A DNA stretch of 64,000 bases, taken from the NCBI GenBank assembly GCA_025667525.1, contig JANFOE010000588.1:62001-126000 (forward strand), in the 5' to 3' direction. Position 1 is the stretch's first letter. Each line of letters begins with the position of its first letter. Shown here one piece after another: positions 1-11,731 of this stretch. The position numbers and the translations under genes are program-made. The DNA comes from Glebionis coronaria (Eukaryota > Streptophyta > Magnoliopsida > Asterales > Asteraceae). The notes under the pieces are model-generated. The model saw only the letters and a program-made list of their open reading frames with translations. It ran no database searches and was not told the origin of the DNA.

Positions 1-1760
1 AAGGAGGCACTTCGATGGAGTTAGAAGTTGAAGCCTCAAAGACGTGGTCCTTCGAAGATGGTGAAGACGAGCCCATTTTGGTCATTGTCGTGATGGCACT
101 AACGTCGCCCTTCGGAATTGGTGTTTCACTTGTTTCGCTAAAAACATCCCAAAGTGAGTTTTCATCCATAAATTTACACATACCTTTTTGAATTAGGTAC
201 ACGTACTCTTTATCATTAAAATCATCATCTTTAAAACCGTTTTTCTTAATTCTTTCAAAAAATGCATTAAGCCTCATTCTTTCCGCTAAAGTGAACATTT
301 TGAAATCATTAGGATTTGAATTATTAGGTTTTGAAACCTCGGTTTTTTCATGATCATTAAAAACTTGGGATTTTCTAGCAAAAAAGTCCATTTTGTCATC
401 CCCATATCTCATAGTAAGTCTCCCCTCGTGAACGTCGATTACGGTTCGAGCCGTCGATAAGAATGGTCGGCCTAAAATAATGGGACATTTAGGGTCACAC
501 TCGTAGTCGGATATAACGAAATCCACGGGAAAAACAAACTTTCCAACTTTGACATAGACATCCTCGGCTATTCCAATTGGTATAAGTGGAGTACAATTTG
601 CAAGCTCGATTGTCATGTCCGTGGGGGTAAGTGAAGGCAATCTCATCAATTTCCATAGAGAATGAGGCATGAGATTGATGCTAGCACCTAAATCGGCAAG
701 GGCTAAACATCCCTCAATCTCGGAAAAATCACAAGGTAATAGAAATTGGCCCGGATCCTCTTCCTTTCTCGGCATACGCCTTTTAGGGTTTTTAAGAAGG
801 ATTGAAGCACAAGTTTCTTCAAGGGTTACTTTGGTAAGGTCGATAAAACTCTCTTTTTGAACCGTGGATGGAATTTGAGGTACACGAGGGTGTGCACTCC
901 TTTCCTTGGTCGCCACGTTCACCCCATCGACTTTAGAGCAATAAGACGTCTTAGAAGTCGAGGGTTGAGAAGAAGGAACAACTCGAAATCCTTCAAGGTT
1001 AGGGGTAATCACACGACCTTTCTCACGAGACGAGGCGACTTTACATTGTTCCTTCGGATTTGCAACGGTGTCACTAGGTAACGAACTCGATGACGCACCC
1101 GAGGACTTGTTCATAATGGCCGAAAACATCTTTTTAATGTCAATTTGCCCTTGCTCAATCTTCGTGTTTTGAAATTTCAAAGTATTTGTAAAGTCGTTTT
1201 TCAAAGTACCAATTTCTCCCTCTAATCGTCTCATATTAGCCTCATTCGTTTTCATGTAATTTTGAAAATCGTTTGACGAACTATTTTGATTAGAATTAAT
1301 TTTCCCTTGGTTTTGATTACTTCTTTGAAAATTTCCTTGATTCCCACTTGAAAAATTGTTGCCTTGGAGGTTGTTGTTTGAAAAATTCGAGTTTTGGTTT
1401 TTATCTCGATTTTGCCAAATTAAATTCCGACCTTGATTATAACCTTGTTTTTTATTCGAAGAATTTCCTTGTTGATTGTTTCCTTGAAAATTGTTTCGGT
1501 TTTGATTAAAATTGTTGCCTTGGTTATAATTGCCTTGTTGTGATGGACCCGCGTTATTTTGATTTTGAAAATTGTTGTTTCCATTTAACGCACTCACATT
1601 CGACGTTTGGCCATCCGTAGCCGCACACTCGTAATAATTATGAGGTACACCACAAAACGTACACGAAACCTCAACCGCTTTCACCGTAGCGAGAGCGTCT
1701 TTCTTTTGCATCTCAAGGAGAAAAGACGTAAACACATTCGTCAACTTGTAGACTTTTGCA
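1..1760 (-). CDS. Athila-type gypsy gag C-terminus and protease (partial, runs off the window)
   Basis: Translating the minus strand gives a reading frame, followed by eye, that stays open to the window edge. In order it shows a zinc knuckle of the short Athila form (CTFCGVPHNYYEC, near 1620-1660), a long Asn/Gln/Gly-rich linker (about 1270-1600), and an aspartic protease with the active-site motif ADLGASINLMP (near 665-705), followed by the conserved ILGRPFLSTARTVID segment (near 430-490). This is the gag-protease junction of an Athila-lineage Ty3/gypsy retrotransposon. Reverse transcriptase would lie left of position 1 and is not visible. The frame is +1 relative to the gag N-terminal part (1761-2588), so small indels lie between about 1760 and 1830. 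No in-frame stop was noticed in the protease part. It is probably a recently active but frameshifted copy. Confidence 0.8.
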
Positions 1761-2588
1761 TCAACTCTCTAAATGTCGCGATAACATTGGCGATATTGGC
1801 ACACTCGGTGCTTTGCGGAGTTGGTAAACCTTGGATCGGTTTTCGATAATTATCAATGCATCGTTCGGAGTCTTACACAAAAAGTTGCCACCGGCGGCGG
1901 AATTCAACGAATCTTGTTCTTGAAAATTAAGACCGTTGTAAAACGTATCGATTTGGTGCAACTCGGAAAAACCATGGTGAGGACATTGCCTAAGCAATTC
2001 CTTAAAACGATCCCACGCGTCTCTAAAAGATTCATTCGGTTTTTGCTCAAATTTTGTAATTTCATTTTTGAAAAACGTTGTCTTAGACGGTGGGAAAAAA
2101 TAATTAACGAACTTGGAGACGAGATCCTTCCACGTAGTTATGGAATTAGGTGGCTCTTTCTCGTACCAATCCTTGGCGGCACCATCGAGCGAGTACGGAA
2201 AAATCATAAGCTTGACGACATCGGTGTCGACGTTCTTAAACTTGCTCGTGGCTAAAAGACGATCAAAATTCCGAATATGGTCGTGAGGATTATCGGCTTC
2301 ACGACCTCGAAACTTCGTAGCTTGGATTAACGAAATCATTCCGCTCTTTATCTCAAAATTCTCCGCTTCGATAGCGGGAATTACGATCGCGTCTCCATAA
2401 CCCTCGGTGGGTGCTTGGAGCAATTCCATCATCGAACGATTGTCAGCCATCTCCTCTACGGTCTCTTCAACAACGATATTTGGAACGTCGGTTTCTAACT
2501 CTCGTCTACGTCGTCGATTCCTTCGATTACGATTGCGTCGATTCGAAGCGTCGCTAGAATTAGAATAATCCTTCGATCGAGTGCGCAT
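1761..2588 (-). CDS. Athila-type gypsy Gag, N-terminal part
   Basis: This 275-codon ORF starts MRTRSKDYSN. A basic Arg/Asn-rich N-terminus is followed by the Retrotrans_gag capsid core (about residues 85-235), with the family hallmarks GAAKDWYEKEPPNSITTW, FFPPSKTTFFKNEITKF, FKELLRQCPHHGF and TFYNGL. This combination is characteristic of Athila ORF1 capsid proteins, which package element RNA into cytoplasmic virus-like particles. The last about 20 codons (APSVPISPML...) are out of frame compared with the expected continuation, and the true protein carries on in the +1 frame toward position 1. The ATG at 2588 is the first in-frame Met, preceded by an untranslated leader of about 840 bp and a tRNA-Asp-like primer-binding site, so the start looks right. 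Confidence 0.85.
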   Translation of the reverse strand: MRTRSKDYSNSSDASNRRNRNRRNRRRRRELETDVPNIVVEETVEEMADNRSMMELLQAPTEGYGDAIVIPAIEAENFEIKSGMISLIQATKFRGREADNPHDHIRNFDRLLATSKFKNVDTDVVKLMIFPYSLDGAAKDWYEKEPPNSITTWKDLVSKFVNYFFPPSKTTFFKNEITKFEQKPNESFRDAWDRFKELLRQCPHHGFSELHQIDTFYNGLNFQEQDSLNSAAGGNFLCKTPNDALIIIENRSKVYQLRKAPSVPISPMLSRHLES

Positions 2589-3431
2589 GCACTAAGCGTA
2601 GAATGGGTGGTAGCAAAGAAGATTCTTTTTGCGGTTTTTCGATTTTTCAATTTTTTTGGTTTTTGATTGTTTTTTAATTTTTTTGGATTTTTGTTTTATT
2701 ACGTAGACTCAAATCTACAAATCTCCCCTCGAATCGACTTTCTCGATTAAAGGAGCCTCAAAGAATGAAAACAATCACGTGGAGTGAACGCCTTCGATGA
2801 CTTTAGAACGTTGGCGGAACACCAAAACGTTCAAGAGGGTTTAATCTTGAAAACAAGCAAATATAATATACGTAGATAATACTTGGGCGGCAAACCCTCG
2901 ATTAGCATTCTTTCTCAAAACACGCACAAGCAAGCGGGGGAAACGAGGCGGCGCTAAGCACTTAAGAGCCTTTTTCCCTTAGGTCGTGAAATACAACCGC
3001 CTTATACCCACCTTAAAGTTTGTGTTAATTGAAATTAAGCCTCACGAAAGTATTTATCTATTTTGCCTTTAAAATTTTGCTTTAGATTCGAATACAATGA
3101 TCGAGTGATGAAATCCCGAATCAAGGTTGCGTTTTCACGCTTTTGGAGTACTTGTATATTTATTGTTCTTACGTAAATACAATATAGTAATAATATTCAC
3201 AAAAAAACGAAAACCAATATATCTACAATATAGTAAAGATTTTTTTGTGTTTAATTAAGGAAAATTAAACACGATTTATTTGGATACTATAATATAATAG
3301 AGAAAAATAACAAAAATGAGTATGTACGTATTTACGCTTTCCAAAAATTGAAAAGCAAAAACGCACTACTCACACAAACACGATAGTAATAATGGCAACA
3401 CTAAAACACCTCCCCGGAAGCGGCGCCATTT
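2589..3431 (-). other. Athila 5' leader with primer-binding site
   Basis: Untranslated leader between LTR and gag, AT-rich, without a credible ORF. At 3411-3428 the minus strand reads TGGCGCCGCTTCCGGGGA, which fits the Athila/Tat-type primer-binding site complementary to the 3' end of tRNA-Asp with about one or two mismatches. It begins three bases after the LTR edge, as usual for LTR retrotransposons. Confidence 0.75.
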
Positions 3432-4331
3432 TGATATTGTATATTTTAGTCACTTGTTTTAGGAAAAACAAATAACCGCGGTAAGTATTAATCGACACGA
3501 TTTAGGAAAACCGTGAAGACGAATAAATTTCAAGTTCGTTCTCGAAGGAGGTGTGTGGATTAATGTGCCAATATGTAAAATCAAAGTTTGGATTCGTGAC
3601 GTTTTTGGTTTAAAGAGAGAAAAAATAAAGACGAGCTACGACTACGATTAAACTACGACGTTGACGTAAAACGATGACGTAATTACGTAAAACGCGACGA
3701 AATTAAAAATTAAGCCTAAAAATTAATTAAAAGATTAAACTAAGTCAAAAAGAATATAAATAAGAATAAAAATCCAACAAATATATTTTAAAACCTTTTA
3801 TTAATTAAATATTCAATTTTTAATGCTAATTAAAGCCCTAAAATTAAATATAATTAACAAAATGTCCAAAATATTATTTTATTGAACTAATAAGTTACTT
3901 ATATTATTTAAAGACTAAAAAGTATTTTTCCTAAATTTTCAAAACTATTTTTCTTTTTTTAAATCACTAAAAACTCTTTTTAAACTAAAATAATCATAAA
4001 AAATAATAAAATAAAGCCAAAAATAATTTGACAATTTTAAAAATCCTAATTTATACTAATGAATAGTAGAAAATTGAAAAATTTTGAAAAATGTAAAATT
4101 TTTCACTAAAAGACAAAACAGTTTGTAATATTAAAACCTAATTAAACTAAATTTAATTCTAAAAATTAATAAAAAGGTGAACAGTAAAAACTTTTTAAAC
4201 TAAAAATCTTAAATTATTTTTCTAAATATAAGAAAAATTTTAGAACTAAAAACTATTAATTTTGTGCACTAAAAGACAAAAACAGAATAATTAAAGGTAA
4301 TTTAAATAGCTATTTAATCTAAAAAATATCA
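3432..4331 (-). repeat. Athila 5' LTR (outer boundary uncertain)
   Basis: The LTR edge next to the primer-binding site is clear: on plus it begins TGATATTG at 3432. A matching inverted end AATATCA occurs at 4325-4331, which would give a 900-bp LTR. However, similar AT-rich sequence with a recurring CACTAAAAGACAAA motif continues to about 4450, so the true LTR may be longer. The partner LTR lies outside the window, so neither the length nor a target duplication can be verified. Confidence 0.4.
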
Positions 4332-7135
4332 AATGAACAGTAGCTGAAAAATAAGATAAACTGAAAAATCAAAAATAAAATAAGAAAAATTACAAAATTT
4401 GTTTTAGGTCCTAACTCCTAATTTACTCCACTAAAGACAAAAAAAGAAGAAAACTGAAAGTGACACTTGGTCACTTTTGTCCTTTTGCTTGGCAGTGGGA
4501 ACTGCTAACAAAGACGGGGGTAACTAGTTCCCACTGTCTTAACAGAAAAACAAGGTATGTGCACGTTTTTTATTGTAACTTGATGGATTGTTGGTTTTGC
4601 TTGGATCCAAAGGCACCCCTACACTCAGTGGAGTGTAGGGAGTCAGGGAAAAATAGAAAAACAACAAGTCAAGAACAAAACTCACACCCTAATAGGCAAA
4701 ACTCAGTTACTGTATATGCAAAGGGGGCTGTGAGAGCTTTTGCTGATCTACAATGCACAAAAGTGAGTTTCAAGTGCTCCAATCTTGCATACAAGCTAAC
4801 CAAATAACATACAATTGATCTAAAACCCTATATGGACCTAATATCTAACAGCTAACAAAATCTCAATGTCAAATTCACTTGAAAACAAACAAAAAATTGA
4901 TTTGCTGATTTTTTTATGCTACTTTACCAATATTTAGCATACCATTTGTTTTAAAACCTAACCAAACTAAATACTAACAACTGATATAACCTATAGCTAT
5001 CTAATTAGTGAACCTAGACTAGTTTTAAACTTAAACTTGTCACTAATTTAAGCTTAACACCTAAATCCAAACACCCCCTTAAATTTCAGAATCACAATTT
5101 AACACACCAATTGCTTTCAAAACTAATCTAAACTGATTCTAATCTAGTCTATCATGCATAAGATACCTAAATGAGCAGAATCCAACAAGAAAATCAACAA
5201 TTTTGACAAGAACTCACAAAATCACATAAATCTCATTAAAACTCAAAAAAAAAATGGAAAAAAGGGGTTCAAGCCATACCAAGCTGATGCCTTCCTAAAT
5301 CAGTTTACTTTGAGCTTATGGAGAGCTTATGAGAGCTCTTGTAGAGAAATGCTAGTGGTGGGTACAAATGACCACACACACCCAATATATCTTCAACATT
5401 TTTTACACACCTTGAACCTGCCAAAAAGAAAACCACATAATAGTGACTTGTTGACAAAAGCTATAAGCTATAGAGCTGGGCTTATTGGTTAAGCTGCTCT
5501 TAGCTTAAGCTTAAAAAAATAAAATAAAATGGAAAACTGATTTTTTTTCTTAAATCTTTTTGAACCAACCAAATCTTGAAGTCTTTTATAAAAACTTTAA
5601 ACACAAACTTGAAAATCTAATTCTCACTTCCACTTCCACTTTCATGTGAATTGGAGTTTCAAAGTTTGTTCAATAAAAAAAATGATTTTCAGAAATATGA
5701 AACACAATTTCCTTTTCTTTCCTTTGAAACCTACACTACTTTGCAATTTAAATAAACATTAAACTAGGAAAACAGATAAATGGGAACACAGTATTTATGC
5801 CAAAAGTCTCAAGCTTTCATTATCATTAATAACTTAAAAATTTTTACATAAAAAACTGGAACAAGAGTAATAGAGATACAAACACCTCTATTTATACAAG
5901 AGAGTGGACTATTCTAGAAAACTAAGAAAAATGTAAACCCTAGCATAGAAATTCCTAAAAGGCCCTTTGTTTGAATTCTTGATTCTTGGTCAAATGGTCT
6001 CTTGTGACTTGAGAGTGACATGCCAGCTGTTTGAATGCATCAGGGTCGTTGATGGACTCCTTTGGGAACAAGTAAAACGTCTCATCCATTGATTTACTGC
6101 AAAGATGCCTTTCTTGCCAAATTTGGTTGAGCAGGGGAGTACGAGTGGGCCATAGGGAGTCACATGGGAATGTTTTCTGAGCTGGGATGGGTTTAGGAGG
6201 GTGTTAATTTCCATTCTGGAAACTATTGGGGTAAAACCCTTTGTTTGGGGTTTAATTGGGTCTGGGCAAAATTAGGGTTTATGGGTTGATTATAACATGT
6301 TTAATCCGTATTTGGGGGTGATAGTTTTTAAATGGGTGTTTAGGTGGGAAGGTTAAAAGGGTTTATTAAATTCGTATGGTGGAAAGTAGACGTGGATGGA
6401 GGATAGGATTTGATTGGGTGAAGTGGGGAGAGGTGATGAGGTGGCGATTTGTGAGTGGGGAGTGAATTAAGGTTGTCGGCTGGGGTTAATTATAATGGTG
6501 GGGTTGGTTAAAAGGTTTGGGTATTTGGTAGTATTGACCCCTCATGTTAACTCCTCCCTTTAACAGTTTTTCATTACTAGTCCTAATGTCATTACATTGT
6601 TAGTCCTTTTGGCTTTTGCAACTTCAGTCCTTTAGTTAACAAGGTAAACAACTTGTAATTTTGGCCAATCTCCAAGGGCTGAATATGTAAAGTCTTCAAA
6701 CTTTAGGGACCCCACTCATATTTAATGATATTTGAGGGGTATAAAGTGTCAAATCTTCAAGGTAGAGGGACCATTCTTGCCAATTCTTCAAACTTCAAGG
6801 GCATTTTTGCAAAGTTCATTCTTTGGGCCCGGTTCTTTGTGCGGCTTCGTTTCCCGTGTTCGTTTTTGCTCTATTCTTGTAATCTTTTGGTGAATTCACG
6901 ATATCCGCACCTGAAATACACAATGAACAAACACAGGCATATTTTGGGGTATTTTGATGATATTTTAAGCGTTTTAAGCCCGATTTGGACGATGAGACTA
7001 TGTATAATTGCAGTCTCATCAGTTACTGTTCCTGTCTGATTTTACTATTCATCCGAAACACTATTCATCTGAATCACTATTCACCACAAGAAAACATTAT
7101 TCACCACTATTGATATAAAAAGGTCAAATCTTCTT
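4332..7135. other. AT-rich non-coding DNA, probably old LTR/retroelement sequence
   Basis: No convincing gene. A plant TATA motif on minus (TATAAATAG, about 5887-5898) and runs of AGCTTA/TAAGCT suggest LTR or transposon remains. A minus-strand frame at about 5955-6190 (about 75 codons, including SMDETFYLFPKESINDPDAF) looks protein-like, but I do not recognise it. Stretches around 5000-5520 resemble 49140-49510 in wording (for example a shared ATCCAAACACCC context), so the two may be copies of one repeat family. Confidence 0.4.
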
Positions 7136-7845
7136 TTGATTTTGAGCATCAGTGGACTCATGGCGGGCTATGATGGAAAAGCATGAAGCTGAATCAGCCC
7201 GTAGACATGAAGAATAAATGCGTAGATATGAAGAGATGATAGATCTATTAAAGAAGTACACGATATCAATAGGTCGTACTAAAGAGGTTGAGGAATGGGA
7301 GAAGTGGCGTGATCTTAAAAGAGCTCAGGAGGCATCTAAAGATATAACATCGAATGCTACATCACAAATGTTTGTCACTAAAGATTATGCTGATGAATCT
7401 ACACCTGAGGAACACTTGGTGGTTCCATGTTCTGATGAGGTAATTGTAAGGTTTCCAACACAACTTGCCACAACAGATAAATGTGGTGGAGATGTTCGTC
7501 TTGAGTCAGATTCAGAGGCAGTGTACAGATTCTTTAGGGTCTCAACTAAATCAACGGATTCCTAACAGGAAGATCAAGGAAAGGCTGTTTTAGAATAAGT
7601 TTGTGGTGGCACGTGTTCGAACGAGAAAACCTACAAAGCTGGGTACCTCGCTTGGTAGTGGATTTGGAAGATCAAGGTCAAATTCACATGAAAAATTACG
7701 AGTCTGCACAAGAAAGCTCAAAAACATATACCAAGCCTACTGTTTGCTCTTGAAGAGCAAAAAGGGGATAAAACGAAGAACGTGGGATCCCGGAATCACT
7801 GCAGGCGACTTTTTCAAGACAAGGTGTTTTTGGGGGCGGGAATAT
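7136..7845 (+). pseudogene. Unrecognised ORF remnants at the 3' end of a retroelement
   Basis: Two broken frames lie here. The first (7218-7565) reads MRRYEEMIDLLKKYT..., with a helical charged start and an acidic C-terminal half. The second (about 7603-7848) is basic (VARVRTRKPTKLGTSLGSG) and ends at a purine-rich tract (GGGGGCGGGAATA) directly before an LTR-like TGATACG end. The position just before a polypurine tract and LTR suggests the decayed 3' end of a plus-strand LTR retrotransposon. No reverse transcriptase, integrase or other motif can be named, and the assignment rests on context only. Confidence 0.35.
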
Positions 7846-8113
7846 TGATACGATCATGCTGTCTCTTATTATATTAATTAGATAATTAGTTTATTTACTT
7901 TCTTTTTATTGTTTTATCTTAGGGACCAAGTTAAGTCATTATATATAGAGGATTAAGGGCTATAAGATTATGTTGTTTAATGTTAATGGAGTATTGATTT
8001 TATTAATCAATTGGGAGTCGGTTTATCTCACTAATATAAGCCATTGGGGGGTCAGATCCCATTAATATAATCTATCTATCCTTTTATTTCTTTTATCCAT
8101 CCGGTTCGTATCA
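7846..8113 (+). repeat. LTR-like sequence with TGATACG/CGTATCA ends
   Basis: A 268-bp segment begins TGATACGATCATG and ends TTCGTATCA, giving short inverted termini of the TG...CA type. It follows a G-rich polypurine tract. It may be the 3' LTR of the remnant to its left. No second copy is present in the window, and the similar sequence to the right could mean that the LTR really ends later. Confidence 0.4.
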
Positions 8114-8539
8114 GCACACTGATGCGGGATAAGTAGAACACTTCACATGAATATTAAATTCTAATAAAGTGTATCTGAATACACCATATAAGGCAAGCAC
8201 TCTGATTCTCTTATCGTTTCTGCTCTTTTGTGACTATTGTTGAAATTGTGACTGCTGGAAATTATTAGAACGACCATGTCTGCAACCTCAGCGACCATTA
8301 TGACCACCACCACGAGATTCATTGCATCCTTTCACTTCTACGATTAGAGCTATCATTACACTGTGGTGACGGGTTGGGAGAGTTAGAGCCGGAAGTGGTG
8401 TTGTGAGCCGAATGGTCCGGTCCGGTTTGGTCCTATTAGGCATAATAGACGAGATTTTGGTAAGACCAAATGGTAGCCAAAGAGGGGGTTTGGAAATAGT
8501 TTTCAACCACCAATTGACGCGCCTCGGTTATTACCTCAT

Positions 8540-8810
8540 TATCTGAGTTATTGCCCCAAGCGCAAAGATACTATCAACTATACCCAACCCCTTCTTTTAT
8601 ACACTTCACCTACTCTTCATGTTACATCCTATGGTCGATGTGGGATAAGTTGAAAATACCAACTTTCTCAACCCCTTCTTTTATATACACTTATGCTGCT
8701 ATCACACTAACCTAACAAGACAATATAATCAACTGACATAGCTAAGTTACATCTATGAGTACTTTGAACTCAAATGATTGACTAACAGTAGATAATCGAT
8801 TACAATAACA
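8540..8810 (-). repeat. Possible LTR end with polypurine tract
   Basis: On the minus strand a GTGGGGGAAA tract (8811-8820) is followed by TGTTATTGTAATCG, which is a polypurine tract/LTR start arrangement. A TATATAAAAG box lies near 8683-8697 on the same strand. The left limit is a guess. A direct repeat of CAACCCCTTCTTTTATA lies inside (about 8584 and 8662). Confidence 0.3.
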
Positions 8811-9184
8811 TTTCCCCCACGATTATACACAGGCAAAAAATCAAAAGAGAAGAAAAGGTTAACATTACCAGAAACGGCCGATGATATTGAATCTTGCTGA
8901 TCACGGCTACCATGTGATGTATGAGAAGTATATGTGCCAGGATTGCAGATATTATCCCACAACGTAATAAAAATGTAGTTTTGTTCTCTTATTACTACAA
9001 ATTATTAGTATACGCAAGCCAAAATTTAAACTTGGTTAGGATTAGCTTGTTTAAAAAGCTTTATCTTTTTGTAAAGATACATGATTCATATATAAAACAC
9101 ACCTTTTCAAATAGCGTTATATTATAGTCACGAGCTTATAATGGTAAAATTCCAAGGACAGGTCATTTGGGGTTGTGCTTTGCT

Positions 9185-9480
9185 AAGCAAATATATATGA
9201 GCTTATATGACATTGGCTTATATTTTATAAGCCCGTATTTTTGGGTTTATTTTCTGGCTTATGGAAATTAAGCTAAAAAATGAGCTTATGAATATAAGCC
9301 AAAATCATATAATCCAAAATCATATAAGCTCGTAACTGTTTGAACAAACACCCCTATATACGGGGTAACGGGCTTATGAACTTATTGAAAATCTGATAAT
9401 CCCATAAGCTTATTATAATGGCTTAAAAGCTTATTAACCTTGAGCTTATAACATAATAATAAGCTAGAACAAACAATATC
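9185..9480. repeat. GCTTAT/ATAAGC-rich foldback segment
   Basis: Many copies of GCTTAT and its complement ATAAGC occur in both orientations, with a 'tttgaacaaacaccc' stretch inside. The segment could fold back on itself and resembles a MITE-like or subterminal-repeat block. Clear terminal repeats and a target duplication were not found. Confidence 0.35.
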
Positions 9481-9521
9481 CAAACTGACTGCTGTCCAAT
9501 AAAGAAAGTTCGGATCATAGT

Positions 9522-9591
9522 AATTTGGACCATTTTTTGATTTGTACTTGTCATTCTTGCGCAGGGCCATGTTAATCTTCTCTGTTTGGAC
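9522..9591 (-). pseudogene. U6 snRNA pseudogene (5' part deleted)
   Basis: The minus strand carries the conserved U6 core: an ACAGAGAAGATTAACATGG stretch, then CCCTGCGCAAGAATGACA, an ACAAATCAAAAAATGGTCC stretch and AAATTA. This matches plant U6 spliceosomal RNA from the ACAGAGA box through the 3' end, with several substitutions (for example TTAGC to TTAAC). The body is about 70 nt against about 102 nt for intact U6, because the 5' stem-loop and following bases are missing and GTCC is joined almost directly to AACAGAGA. The terminal T run is broken (AAATTACTATG). It is not expected to make functional U6, though the core for 5' splice-site recognition is still readable. Confidence 0.8.
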
Positions 9592-9596
9592 AGCTG

Positions 9597-9629
9597 TATA
9601 TAAAGTTCTTCTCCTGAGCGATGTGGGAT
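9597..9629 (-). promoter_or_regulatory. U6-type promoter: upstream sequence element and TATA box
   Basis: On minus, ATCCCACATCG (9619-9629) is a perfect match to the plant snRNA upstream sequence element RTCCCACATCG. A TTTATATA box (9597-9604) follows. The gap between them is 14 bp, about 10 bp shorter than in typical Pol III U6 genes, so the promoter has probably also lost bases. Confidence 0.75.
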
Positions 9630-10705
9630 GGGTGATTTTACAATAATCAGTCAATTTGAACATATTATAAATTATCCTATTATGTGTACCATTACGATAT
9701 ATGTTTGATACTTTTTCTAATGACTGTCTACCAAAATGTGTCAAACGTCACTCATAATCATAGTACAGTATTATGGCCAATGCTGATACATTCTCGAATG
9801 ATTATATAGGACAACGTCGTTTGTATATTCTTTTTTCCAAAAATGCATATTGATGTGACCAAAATTCACAAGAGCTTCAGGAACTAATGATGTTATACTT
9901 ATACCTGAGTTCATGAAGAACCATATGTACTTATCTATTATTGAGCCATTCTCGATAGTCCATACAACCGAAGTAGACGTATGTGTGTCATTGTATTTGT
10001 ATGTATTGAAGTGAAAACCGGAACTACAAACTAGGTGGCAGCTGCAAATGCTTTAGTGATGTTTCAATACTTTTCTATACTGACTTTGTTAAAAGTTTTG
10101 GAACACGCTACTTCAATCCATAAAAAGCACTAGAGAATCAAAGGCTTAAAACAAAGAACTATGCAATTAGAAAACCAAGAAAACTGCCTTTTTAAAGAAC
10201 ACCAGACAATCTCTACAACCTCAACATTTGCAGTTAGTTGTGATATCTATGTACAGGTCTACAAAGACATTAAGCTATAGCTTCATATACAAAAAAACGA
10301 TCCTGCAAGTACTTTTTTGTCGTTATTCTGTGTGGCCGTTTTCTAACTAAAAAGCAGTTGATCAATAATTGGCTATACCAAAATCTGCACAAACACTCTA
10401 TGACGACGACAAGCTCGGATGTAGGCTAAGATCATTTGGTCTATCAAGTGGAAGATTTTCCAACTGTACATTCTTGTACTTATAGTTCAACATATTTACT
10501 TTTTCTTCACTATGAAGTTCCTTTAGACTCTTTTTACTGTAAAAGATTTTCCAACTGTCCATTCTCGTTGCCTATGCTGGCTAGAATTTAGTTGTCTTTA
10601 ATTCAAAATGGAAGAGATATTGGGCAGATTTCGTAGTAGTGTATTCATGTTTCTGATGTAAATATCTAACCAGGATTCATTCCAAATACGATGTATGTTG
10701 TTATC
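9630..10705. other. Non-coding DNA, nothing recognised
   Basis: No credible ORF, RNA gene or repeat boundary was found. It separates the U6 relic from the Tat LTR. Confidence 0.4.
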
Positions 10706-11292
10706 TGTTGAAACAAATTTCCCCGGATAGCTTACCCCGAGTGAATTCGCTTCGGTCACAGTGAGAACGTTGCTTGAGTCTTGGTGAAAAACCTACAAAC
10801 ACAAAGCAACACACGTTAGCCTCGTCCTAGGTGTGACTCAGAGACCAAGCTCCAGAGTGAAAGTAAGTAACTTTCTCTTGGATGGTGTCCGGTGTGGAAT
10901 ACCGGAGTGCACTAGGAGTATTTAAGAGTAACAATGGTGAGTATGTATGTTAGATTAATTGCCTTTGTATTAAATGTGGGGAGTATTTATAATACTCCAC
11001 CAAGTGTACCTGGATGTCTAGTCACATCACTAGATTAGGCTCCAAGTCCAAGGCAAGATCTTTTTCACAAATCAAGGGATTTGTTCCCCAAGCGGCGGTG
11101 GAGCTCTTTACCCGCTGGATTGGTACATCGTGCTGGTTAATATATTAAACTCCTTTTGCTTTTCTCTTTCTCCCAGGTTTGTGGCATTAAATGCTAGCCG
11201 CCATTGTCAGTTCATTAATTGCTGAACCCGCGACGCGTATTCGGAACATAGCGTGAAGTCCAGAGGCCCTTGGCCGGAGACATACGCGAACA
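10706..11292 (-). repeat. Tat element 3' LTR
   Basis: The segment begins TGTTGAAACAAATT and ends GCGAACA on plus. Just inside the element the plus strand reads TGTCCCCCCC, which is a G-run polypurine tract on minus. A minus-strand TATA motif (TATAAATACTCC, near 10985-11000) sits within it. With no second LTR in the window the 587-bp length is inferred from these signals. Confidence 0.6.
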
Positions 11293-11574
11293 TGTCCCCC
11301 CCAGTATTACGGTGTTAGTCTCGGCCAACGACGTGATACTTGATTATGTTTGTCGTTTTGCCATTTGTCTTTATCGTTAGTTTAACAAATGCATATTTTT
11401 CCATTAATTGCCCCTTAATGGCCTTTGTCCTACTCTAATCTTTCTGGCATCCACTAGGAGCGCTCCCTCTGCGCTGTCGTTTCCTATGCTATGCCACGTG
11501 GGCCCATTTGCCTTTTATGGTGAAAATTAAACTTTGGAAATTGTGAAACGTCACTTCATTATCCCCTTCTTTAC

Positions 11575-11581
11575 TATAAAT
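11575..11581 (+). promoter_or_regulatory. TATA box for the antisense ORF of the Tat element
   Basis: CTATAAATACC lies about 150 bp before the ATG at 11732, followed by a pyrimidine-rich CT stretch typical of plant 5' leaders. It faces opposite to the retrotransposon's own LTR promoter. Confidence 0.5.
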
Positions 11582-11731
11582 ACCTCCTATTTCTCTCACT
11601 TTTATTTCACTTTCTTTCTTTCTTTTCCTCCATTGTTGTGTTTCTTCATCTTGGCAGACGTTCCATTCTACAAGTGTGCGCTCCGTCCCCCTTTTGATTT
11701 TTTCTAGACTATTTTCTTGTTTGTTCGTGTC

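Noticed and set aside
1821..2255. 144-codon plus-strand ORF
   Set aside because: It is a shadow of the Athila gag frame on the opposite strand.
4460..4807. 115-codon plus-strand ORF
   Set aside because: No domain or compositional support, and it lies within AT-rich repeat DNA.
8630..8650. Second snRNA promoter (CGATGTGGGAT, the complement of the USE)
   Set aside because: There is no snRNA body nearby. It lies in an LTR-like segment and may be coincidental.
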